Below are positions 1-5,778 of a DNA stretch of 11,530 nt, piece after piece. The notes beneath the pieces were generated by a model. The model worked only from the letters and a program-made list of their open reading frames with translations. It ran no database searches and had not been told where the DNA came from. Position numbers and translations under genes: made by a program. Every line of letters begins with the position of its first letter. The first letter of the stretch is position 1. Source of the DNA: CAWJHE01 sp964614855 (lineage in GTDB: Bacteria; Chloroflexota; Anaerolineae; Anaerolineales; UBA4823); contig CAZTMX010000084.1 of assembly GCA_964614855.1 (NCBI GenBank), positions 1 through 11,530 on the forward strand, read 5' to 3'.

Positions 1-113
1 GTTAGATTGTCGGACAGGCGTAGGGTAATCGTAGGGTTGGCGTCAAGAAGGATTCTGTAATCCCTGGTAAACTAACAATTGAAAGGGCGATTTCTCTTCT
101 TCTCCTCCTTGTT

Positions 114-142
114 GAGAGCCGGAATTGGCGTGTCCGGCTCTC
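114..142. terminator. Perfect 10-bp inverted repeat, possible terminator
   Basis: GAGAGCCGGA (114-123) pairs perfectly with TCCGGCTCTC (133-142) across a 9-nt loop, giving a GC-rich hairpin. Only a weak T-containing stretch (ggtgttta) follows on the plus strand, and no T tract follows on the minus strand, so this is not a textbook intrinsic terminator. It could end transcription of a gene lying left of the window. Frame 1 is open from base 1 to a TAA at 58-60, which is too short to identify. A pyrimidine-rich run (91-110) precedes the hairpin. Apart from this and the promoter candidate at 174-182, I see nothing in 1-224. Confidence 0.35.
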
Positions 143-173
143 GGTGTTTAAGTCGGCTGGCCGCTGCTTTTAC

Positions 174-182
174 TGGTATGAT
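174..182 (+). promoter_or_regulatory. Candidate extended -10 promoter for rarD
   Basis: TGGTATGAT fits an extended -10 element (TGn followed by TATGAT, 5 of 6 to TATAAT). It lies 42 nt upstream of the rarD ATG. No good -35 box is visible at 17 nt. A second AT-rich candidate, TAAAAT at 195-200, is possible but has no suitably spaced -35. The call rests on motif and position only. Confidence 0.3.
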
Positions 183-224
183 TGTAGCTTGCTGTAAAAT
201 TCAAATCCAAAAAGAGTGTGTTTT

Positions 225-1133
225 ATGAACAAAGGTGTTCTCTATGCCGCAGGGGCTTTCTTCCTGTGGGGAATCTTGCCCATTTATTTGAAAGCCATCA
301 AAGCTGCATCACCCATGCAAATCCTGGGGCACCGCATCGTTTGGTCGGTTTTGTTGTTAGTTCTCATCATCGCCTGGCGCAAAGAATGGAAGATCATGCG
401 CCAGATACTACGTTCCAAGCGAACCCTGTTGGTTCTCTTTATTGCTGCCCTGCTGCTGGGTGTGAACTGGTTGACATATATCTGGGCGGTAAACAGCGGG
501 CATGTTGTGGAATCCAGCCTGGGGTATTTCATCAATCCGTTGGTCAGCGTCCTGTTAGGTGTGATCATCCTGCATGAGCGCTTGCGCCCACTGCAGTGGA
601 TCCCAGTCGGGTTGGCAACGTTAGGTGTGGCTTATCTCACCTGGCGTTTTGGCAGCCTGCCCTGGATCGCACTGGTTTTGGCATTTACCTTCGGCCTGTA
701 CGGATTAATCAAGAAAACCGCCGCGGTTGAGGCGCTTTACGGTTTGCTGGTTGAGACAGCTATCCTGGGTATCCCAGCGTTGGGATACCTGCTCTTTGTC
801 GAATTCCAGGGAACAGGTGCATTTGGTCACGGTGGTTTGGTTCTGACCCTCCTGCTATCGTTTGCAGGCCTGGTAACCACCATCCCCTTATTATTGTTCG
901 CCAGTGGAGCGCGCTTGATCCCGTTATCCACCCTGGGTATCATCCAGTTTATTGCGCCGACCGGTCAGTTTTTGCTGGGTGTGCTGGTTTTTCACGAACC
1001 TTTTTCTGTGGACAGTCTGATCGGTTTCAGCCTGATCTGGCTGGCCTTGATTATTTTTTCTCTGGAAAGCTACCAGGCACACAAACGGGCAAATCACACG
1101 CTAAACATTCCTGCATCTGCCGGAACACCTTGA
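225..1133 (+). CDS. rarD: EamA-family transporter RarD
   Basis: This is a 302-residue polytopic inner-membrane protein of the drug/metabolite transporter superfamily, RarD subfamily. It is almost entirely hydrophobic, with about ten predicted membrane helices arranged as two EamA repeats. Typical RarD features are the N-terminal MNKGVLYAAGAFFLWG, the ILGHRIVWS segment near residue 35, and the NPLVSVLLGVIILHERL segment near 104-120, echoed in the second repeat by an FIAPTGQFLLGVLVFHEPF segment. Length is normal for the family (about 300). The ATG at 225 is preferred over the in-frame GTG at 216 because AAAGAG sits about 9 nt upstream and conserved sequence begins at MNKG. The substrate is unknown; the E. 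coli name comes from a chloramphenicol phenotype. It appears monocistronic, since the next gene has its own promoter. Confidence 0.92.
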   Translation: MNKGVLYAAGAFFLWGILPIYLKAIKAASPMQILGHRIVWSVLLLVLIIAWRKEWKIMRQILRSKRTLLVLFIAALLLGVNWLTYIWAVNSGHVVESSLGYFINPLVSVLLGVIILHERLRPLQWIPVGLATLGVAYLTWRFGSLPWIALVLAFTFGLYGLIKKTAAVEALYGLLVETAILGIPALGYLLFVEFQGTGAFGHGGLVLTLLLSFAGLVTTIPLLLFASGARLIPLSTLGIIQFIAPTGQFLLGVLVFHEPFSVDSLIGFSLIWLALIIFSLESYQAHKRANHTLNIPASAGTP

Positions 1134-1171
1134 TCGGTTGGTTCGCTACCGGTTGATTTAGCAGAAAAGCC

Positions 1172-1200
1172 ATCTTGTTACGGTTTCCAAAGGGTATAAT
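1172..1200 (+). promoter_or_regulatory. Promoter of the zinc-ribbon gene
   Basis: A perfect -10 TATAAT lies at 1195-1200, 27 nt before the ATG at 1228. The -35 is poor: ATCTTG at 17-nt spacing, or TTGTTA (1175-1180) at only 14 nt. The predicted start near 1207 gives a short leader carrying GAGGTG (1218-1223) as ribosome binding site. Confidence 0.5.
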
Positions 1201-1227
1201 AAAAACAATAACCCGACGAGGTGCAGC

Positions 1228-2313
1228 ATGGCGCAAGAAACCCTTGGTTATATCAAGCTTGAATGGACCTGTCCCAAGTGTGGAAGCCGGAACCCCGGGC
1301 CTGAAAAAGCCTGTCTTGGGTGCGGCGCAGTACAACCTGAAGATGTGCAATTTACCCAGGCCGAGACGCAAACCCTGATCAAAGACGAAAAAGAAATAGA
1401 ACAGGCAAAAGCCGGAGCGGATTTTCACTGCGCATTTTGTGGAGCGCGTAACCCGGCAGGTACAGAAACCTGTTCGCAATGCGGTGCGGACTTAAAGCAT
1501 GGAAAGCGCCGCGAAACCGGCCAGGTAGTAGGGGCGTTCCAAATGGGCCCTGTAAAGCAAGTCGCTTGCAGTAGCTGTGGAAAGCTGAACCCGCAAACGG
1601 CGTTAAAATGTGCCGGCTGCGGCGCAAACCTGGCATTGGAAGCAAAACCAGCACAACCCCCAGTAGCGGCAGTTGTAAAAAAGCCCATGAGCCTGGTGAC
1701 GATGATCCTCATCGGTGCGGTCGTCTTTTTATGCCTGGCGCTTGCAATTGGCGGTATGGTGTCGGCTTCCCGCACCGAAGGCAAGACGGCGCTGGTGCAG
1801 AATATCCAATGGACAACGAGCATCCCGATACTGGCACTCCAGCCGGTCACCTATCAGAATTGGCAGCAGGAGATACCCAGCCAGGCGCTGATCGGAGAAT
1901 GCCAGCAGCGCGTTCACCACGTCCAGGCAGACCCCGCTCCAAATGCAAACAAGGTGTGTGGCACCCCCTATACAGTTGACAAAGGCTCCGGTTATGCCGA
2001 AGTGGTGCAGGACTGCCAGTTTGAGGTCTTGATGCCTTTCTGTGAATACTCGGTAGATGAGTGGCGTGTGATCGAAACCGTCACCCTGCACGGAACAGAT
2101 TTTTACCCTGCCGCCCCACAGCCGGTTTTGCAGGGCGATCAACGCCTGGGTGAAGCGCAGGCAGAATACCTGGTGGTCTTCCGCACGGAAGACGGCACAT
2201 ATTCATATACCACGAGCGATTTGAACACCTACCGGCAGTTTGAACCGGGCAGCGAATGGGTTCTGAATATCAACGGTTTTAACCAGATAGTTTCTCTCGA
2301 GCCGGCCAGGTAA
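1228..2313 (+). CDS. Triple zinc-ribbon membrane protein of unknown function
   Basis: This 361-residue protein has three N-terminal zinc ribbons, each with two CxxC knuckles: C15/C18/C29/C32, C68/C71/C82/C85 and C114/C117/C128/C131. The first two are separated by an acidic, Gln-rich linker. One membrane helix follows a KK pair at about residues 154-180. The remaining 180 residues contain four cysteines (C225, C244, C263, C272) and many aromatics, and are probably extracytoplasmic. With a single helix preceded by positive charge, I infer zinc ribbons inside and the C-terminal domain outside. I recall similar hypothetical proteins in Anaerolineae annotated only as zinc-ribbon domain-containing. 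No catalytic motif is visible. Possible roles are sensing, envelope assembly or nucleic-acid/protein binding; none is supported directly. The start is set by GAGGTG just upstream. It converges on the polymerase gene with a 25-bp gap. Confidence 0.82.
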   Translation: MAQETLGYIKLEWTCPKCGSRNPGPEKACLGCGAVQPEDVQFTQAETQTLIKDEKEIEQAKAGADFHCAFCGARNPAGTETCSQCGADLKHGKRRETGQVVGAFQMGPVKQVACSSCGKLNPQTALKCAGCGANLALEAKPAQPPVAAVVKKPMSLVTMILIGAVVFLCLALAIGGMVSASRTEGKTALVQNIQWTTSIPILALQPVTYQNWQQEIPSQALIGECQQRVHHVQADPAPNANKVCGTPYTVDKGSGYAEVVQDCQFEVLMPFCEYSVDEWRVIETVTLHGTDFYPAAPQPVLQGDQRLGEAQAEYLVVFRTEDGTYSYTTSDLNTYRQFEPGSEWVLNINGFNQIVSLEPAR

Positions 2314-2338
2314 CACACACGGCTGTATGTCCTGTGTA

Positions 2339-4765
2339 TTACGAAATGCAGGACGATAAGCCGCTGTATAGACAGACCTTTGAAACTGGGGAAACCTCAG
2401 CTTCTGGAAGATGGCAATGAGCTTCAGTAGGGGACATTAAGGATTGTTTTTCACTGCGTCGAATAGCGGAAATTTGTAACCGGCGTCGAGATGGCGCTGG
2501 GGCGGGCAGTTGGATTTGACTGGAGGGCTGGTCCATCACCTGCGCACGGATGTCTTCAGCACTCAAGCCAAACGGCTCCAGCACGGCATGTGCGGCGCGC
2601 AGTAGCAGGGTGATGTAGCGTGCGCGGTCAATACGCTTGGGATCCAATTTGCCGGGTAAGTCCCAGGCATGTACATCCGGCTGCCCCAGGGTATATACAA
2701 ACCGCACGCGCTGCCCCGGGCGCAAGTTCTTCCCGATGGCAGACAGTTGCAGTGCGGCGCGAGCAGCCGGCGATGGCACGCGGTAAGCTTGCAGCTCGCG
2801 GCTCAGCCTCAGACTGACAACCAGGTCCTGCAGCGGCGCCCGGCCCGCGCGCAGGATTGCCAGTTTGCGCCGTACCAGGCGCAGCGCAGCTGGTATATCC
2901 GGCTTGTCATCTTGCGCCAGCGTTTCCAGCAATTCCATCTGTGCTTTATGTACAAAAGGCGGGGTGTCGCCGCGCCGGGCTTCGATGCCGCGCACTTTTA
3001 TTGAGCCGTCCTGGAAGACGCCAAAATAGCGGTTGGGTACCGGGACGCGCGCATCACCTCGGGATGGCAGAAACGCCACCCAACGGTAAACCCCATCCAG
3101 GGCAATCGGCAGACCGGTGTCAGCGGCAATGGCTTCCAGAACGGGTTGGAAGTCTGCCACGCTGGAAGCACCGGTTTTGCGCACCCACAACCCATCCACG
3201 TACATATGCAGGATTTCAAACCCCATCGCTTCCGCCGTTTCCTTGGCGCGCAGCAAGGCCTCCCGCCCATAGGCTGTGACGGCTTCATGCGCTTCGATGC
3301 GCCCAAAGCGGGCGTTTTTGTAGCCGAGGTAACCAAAACAGGTGACCAGCAGCCACTTGTGTGCCGAGGCGCGCGCCTTATCGAGCTTGCGTCGCGGGTC
3401 CCAGGTCGGGCAGGTGACCAGGTGGTTTTTAAGCGCCAGGCGTTTTTGCAGCAGCGGCGCCAGGGTGCGAGGCACCAGGCCAAGATTATCTTCCTCAGGG
3501 TCAACGATGCGAGGCACCAGGCCTTCCTCCCGCTCATCGAGCTGCTCCGGGGTGACGCGCGCCAGCTCACCCGGGCGCGGCGGGCAGGCGCTGACCGTTT
3601 CGGGGGAGATATTGAAACGCACCATGATGCCCGGGTACATGGAGACAAAATCGATTTCAGCCACATCGCGGTGCAAACCGATTGTGGGTTGGTATACCAG
3701 CCCGCCCTGGTCTGCGGCAAACATCTGCAGCGCCGTCTTGGGGGTCTCCACTTGCTGTTTGTGCCAGGGCACCAGGATACCCTGGCGCAGGGCGGTCAGG
3801 ATTTGCATGGCAGAGATGCCGCTGCCGGGGGAAACCCGCGCCGCAGTCTGCACGGGCAAAGTGGTGACGCGTGCCGTTTCCAGGATGCCTTCCAATTCGT
3901 AGCTATCCCAAAGCATGGCATTGCCGCTGTCGATATGCCAGCGCCCAAACAGGTGCACCTGGCGGCCGCGGTAGACGACCTGTCCGTAAGAGAAATACGA
4001 ACGCTCAGCGTGGTGCGCCGGCTGGCGTTCGCGGTCGCGGTTGAGCGGCAGGGGCAGGTGTTCTTGCTGCGCGGCCTCCAATAAAAAGGGCAGCAGCCAG
4101 GTATCGCCGCCGGCAGTAAGCAGCAGGTCTGGATCATGCCGTTCCAGGATGCAGCGCAGGTTGATCAGCGCCGGGCGGCGCGGGGTGAGCGCCAGGCGGT
4201 AGGTCTGGCGCGGGGCATGCACCAGCAGCTGGCTGGGGTCACAGCGCTGCGGGTCGACATCGGTTTCCAGGCGCAGGATGCGCAGCGGCGGCGGAGGGGC
4301 ATTGATATCCCAGGGTGTATCCAGGGTGCGTAGCTGCAGCACCTGCAGGTCTTCATCCACCTGGACGGCGCAGCGCGCCAGCGGAAAGGTATCATAAGCG
4401 GCGGCATGGCGCAGTGGGAGTGCGATATCCGCGTCAAAGAAGGACAGGTCCGGGAATGCCTTTTCGACCTGGCGGAACAGGCGCGCCAGGTCATCGCATT
4501 GGTCCAGTTCCACTGCCAGCACAGGCACGGGCTGCTTTGAGAAGAGCTCGCGGCGCTGTGTGCGTGCCAGGCGCGGCGCCAGCTTGTGTCGCTGCAAAAA
4601 GCCGGCAGCGGTGCGCAAACGGGACGCCGGCCCGGCGATGTAAAAGACGGCTGGAAAATCCTGGTGCAGGCAGTAGCGCCGCTCGTCATCCCCCAATAGC
4701 CAGATTTTGACACCGGCTTTTCTGCCGGGATAGACATCCAGCAGCCAACCAGTCAGCTCATTCAT
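2339..4765 (-). CDS. B-family DNA polymerase homologue, degenerate active sites
   Basis: This 808-residue protein has PolB architecture: N-terminal domain (1-150), exonuclease-like domain (about 160-330), palm/fingers (about 355-570), thumb (about 640-740) and a non-conserved tail. Motif A is intact (DFVSMYP, D372). Motif B keeps K470 and G478 but reads V-T-C-F where the family has N-S-x-Y (474-477). Motif C reads YVDGLWV (522-528) where active enzymes have YGDTDSLFV, so the first Asp (D524) remains and the second is lost. The exonuclease motifs are also eroded: Exo I DIE is R-L-E (165-167), Exo II lacks its Asn and Asp (219, 224), and Exo III is not recognisable. The RGIEARRGDTPPF segment (592-604) and the thumb are well preserved, so the fold is probably maintained. 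The ATG overlaps the upstream stop as ATGA, implying translational coupling. It probably binds primer-template DNA without normal synthesis or proofreading; a scaffold or translesion accessory role is inferred. Confidence 0.88.
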   Translation of the reverse strand: MNELTGWLLDVYPGRKAGVKIWLLGDDERRYCLHQDFPAVFYIAGPASRLRTAAGFLQRHKLAPRLARTQRRELFSKQPVPVLAVELDQCDDLARLFRQVEKAFPDLSFFDADIALPLRHAAAYDTFPLARCAVQVDEDLQVLQLRTLDTPWDINAPPPPLRILRLETDVDPQRCDPSQLLVHAPRQTYRLALTPRRPALINLRCILERHDPDLLLTAGGDTWLLPFLLEAAQQEHLPLPLNRDRERQPAHHAERSYFSYGQVVYRGRQVHLFGRWHIDSGNAMLWDSYELEGILETARVTTLPVQTAARVSPGSGISAMQILTALRQGILVPWHKQQVETPKTALQMFAADQGGLVYQPTIGLHRDVAEIDFVSMYPGIMVRFNISPETVSACPPRPGELARVTPEQLDEREEGLVPRIVDPEEDNLGLVPRTLAPLLQKRLALKNHLVTCPTWDPRRKLDKARASAHKWLLVTCFGYLGYKNARFGRIEAHEAVTAYGREALLRAKETAEAMGFEILHMYVDGLWVRKTGASSVADFQPVLEAIAADTGLPIALDGVYRWVAFLPSRGDARVPVPNRYFGVFQDGSIKVRGIEARRGDTPPFVHKAQMELLETLAQDDKPDIPAALRLVRRKLAILRAGRAPLQDLVVSLRLSRELQAYRVPSPAARAALQLSAIGKNLRPGQRVRFVYTLGQPDVHAWDLPGKLDPKRIDRARYITLLLRAAHAVLEPFGLSAEDIRAQVMDQPSSQIQLPAPAPSRRRLQISAIRRSEKQSLMSPTEAHCHLPEAEVSPVSKVCLYSGLSSCIS

Positions 4766-5082
4766 TCCGGCTCGATCTGTCCTTCCAGAAAATCAACTGG
4801 CAAATCCTGCAGGTAATCCTCCAGGTGTACCTGCAGGATTTGCTCAAGCATCTGCTGCAGGCGCAGGACGCGTTTGTGTTCTTCCACCAGCATCGCCAGC
4901 AGGAAGGTTTCAAACGGCAGGGGGTGGGCTGCATAAGCCGCGGCGGCGAGGTGCTGGCGAGTAGAGGCCAGCAGATCGTCCAGCGCTATCTGATCGCTCT
5001 TACGCAGAGCGCGGCGGAAACGCGCCAGGGATTCTTGTTCCTGGAGAAAAGCCTGGGTGATGGAAGGTAATGTGCGTCCCAT
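4762..5082 (-). CDS. Small helical protein in the degenerate PolB operon
   Basis: This 106-residue protein is rich in Leu, Ala, Glu, Gln and Arg, with no signal peptide, membrane helix or cysteine. It looks all-helical; the segment around residues 64-95 (AMLVEEHKRVLRLQQMLEQI) could form an amphipathic or coiled-coil helix. The N-terminus MGRTLPSI followed by FRRALRKSDQ reminds me of small uncharacterised MGRT-starting proteins in haloarchaea and Chloroflexota; this is unverified recall. It begins 12 nt after the RecA-like gene, with an AGGGA site overlapping that gene's TAG stop. It ends in an ATGA overlap with the polymerase gene. This tight packing suggests a subunit or adaptor joining the RecA-like protein and the polymerase homologue. 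Its biochemical function is unknown. Confidence 0.8.
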   Translation of the reverse strand: MGRTLPSITQAFLQEQESLARFRRALRKSDQIALDDLLASTRQHLAAAAYAAHPLPFETFLLAMLVEEHKRVLRLQQMLEQILQVHLEDYLQDLPVDFLEGQIEPE

Positions 5083-5094
5083 ATCGATTTTTCC

Positions 5095-5667
5095 CTATTC
5101 AAAAAGCCGCAGCGCGGGCTGTTCTTGCGGCACATCCTGGCGCCACAGCAAATCGGCAGCCTGCCGGATCACATCCTGCAGGCCGGTGGGGTCGGCCTCA
5201 CCCGGTGGCAGGGGGCGCAAGCTGACCACGACAGGCGCCTTACGCCCCAGGGTTTTCAACCGCCTGGCGCAGCGCTGCGCCAGGCGCCGGCGTTCTACCA
5301 GCGGTGCGCTCTCATCGTAAAATGTGTCTAACAAATCGAACACCAGGGTGGGCAGCGGGTCCAAAGTTGTTTGTTCCAGCATGACCGCCATCTGATAGCA
5401 GGTGAAAGCGCGCGCCACGCGGATGCGTCCCAGGGCCAATTCCAGGTCGGGCGCCCCCTGCGCCCGCAGCTGGCGCGCTACAAGATAGGCGTTGAAGCGG
5501 TTGCCGCCGTCCAAAACGCGCAGCGGCCCGCTAAGCGCCAGGTGCGCCGCCAGCGAGATCATCGGCAGGCTGGCCGCATGCGGCGCCACCAGCACCAGGC
5601 AGGCGGCTTTGGCATGGGTGCGTTCATCGGTAATCCCCGGCGGCAGCAGGTTGAGTAGGCTGTTCAT
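5095..5667 (-). CDS. RecA/RadA-like ATPase-fold protein with eroded P-loop
   Basis: This 190-residue protein resembles a truncated RecA-superfamily core. A hydrophobic strand leads into VAPHAASLPMISLAAHLAL (27-45), where a P-loop GxxxxGKT would be expected; the Gly and Lys-Thr are gone. VLDGGNRFNAYLVA (51-64) and VARAFTCYQ (84-92) match the second strand and following helix I associate with RadA/KaiC-like proteins. VFDLLDTFYDE (109-119) fits a Walker B strand, and VVVSLRPLP (146-154) a later core strand. I prefer the ATG at 5667 over an in-frame TTG at 5694 because a candidate -10 box lies between them. It is the first gene of a three-gene operon with the helical protein and degenerate PolB. 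By analogy with ImuA it may be a RecA-like partner of a polymerase assembly. The fold is moderately sure; ATP binding is doubtful. Confidence 0.75.
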   Translation of the reverse strand: MNSLLNLLPPGITDERTHAKAACLVLVAPHAASLPMISLAAHLALSGPLRVLDGGNRFNAYLVARQLRAQGAPDLELALGRIRVARAFTCYQMAVMLEQTTLDPLPTLVFDLLDTFYDESAPLVERRRLAQRCARRLKTLGRKAPVVVSLRPLPPGEADPTGLQDVIRQAADLLWRQDVPQEQPALRLFE

Positions 5668-5673
5668 GCTTCC

Positions 5674-5702
5674 AGCATACCCTGTAAGTATCAAAGGGAC
5701 AA
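5674..5702 (-). promoter_or_regulatory. Candidate near-leaderless promoter of the PolB operon
   Basis: On the minus strand, TTGTCC (5702-5697) is followed after exactly 17 nt by TATGCT (5679-5674). Each matches 4 of 6 consensus bases. The -10 ends only 6 nt before the ATG at 5667, so transcription would begin at or next to the start codon, giving a leaderless or nearly leaderless mRNA. This fits the weak ribosome site there. The first CCCCCTGGGG palindrome starts 2 bp beyond the -35. Confidence 0.35.
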
Positions 5703-5704
5703 TT

Positions 5705-5752
5705 CCCCCTGGGGTGAAATTTAGCGGGAATGAGGAAGTACCCCCTGGGGGG
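5705..5752. promoter_or_regulatory. Pair of CCCCCTGGGG palindromes, possible operator
   Basis: CCCCCTGGGG occurs at 5705-5714 and again, extended to CCCCCTGGGGGG, at 5741-5752, with starts 36 bp apart. Each is a near-perfect palindrome about one central base. The proximal copy abuts the candidate -35 of the PolB operon. The pair sits in the 111-bp gap between the kinase stop and the RecA-like start. Two phased sites next to a promoter are what a dimeric DNA-binding regulator would use. A terminator for the kinase is less likely because the hairpin would be only about 4 bp and no T tract follows. Confidence 0.4.
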
Positions 5753-5778
5753 ATACGGGCTATTTGTGATATGTGCGC

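Noticed and set aside
1..60. 3' end of an upstream coding gene in frame 1 (TAA at 58-60)
   Set aside because: Only 19 open codons, with no recognisable family. It is possible, but too short to support.
2314..2341. Imperfect ACACACGG...CCTGTGT stem between the two convergent genes as a terminator
   Set aside because: The stem needs a bulged base, is short, and has no T tract on either strand.
3146..4084. Long plus-strand open frame (312 codons) opposite the polymerase gene
   Set aside because: It lies wholly antisense to a PolB gene with recognisable motifs. Its composition is what a GC-rich antisense frame gives, and no ribosome site or family feature is visible.
2339..4765. Polymerase homologue as a decaying pseudogene
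   Set aside because: The frame is uninterrupted over 808 codons, is translationally coupled to its operon, and keeps motif A and the thumb. Targeted loss of catalytic residues fits functional inactivation better than decay.
5741..5752. CCCCCTGGGGGG as an intrinsic terminator of the kinase gene
   Set aside because: The hairpin would have about 4 bp and a 3-nt loop, with no following T run, and the motif is duplicated next to a promoter.
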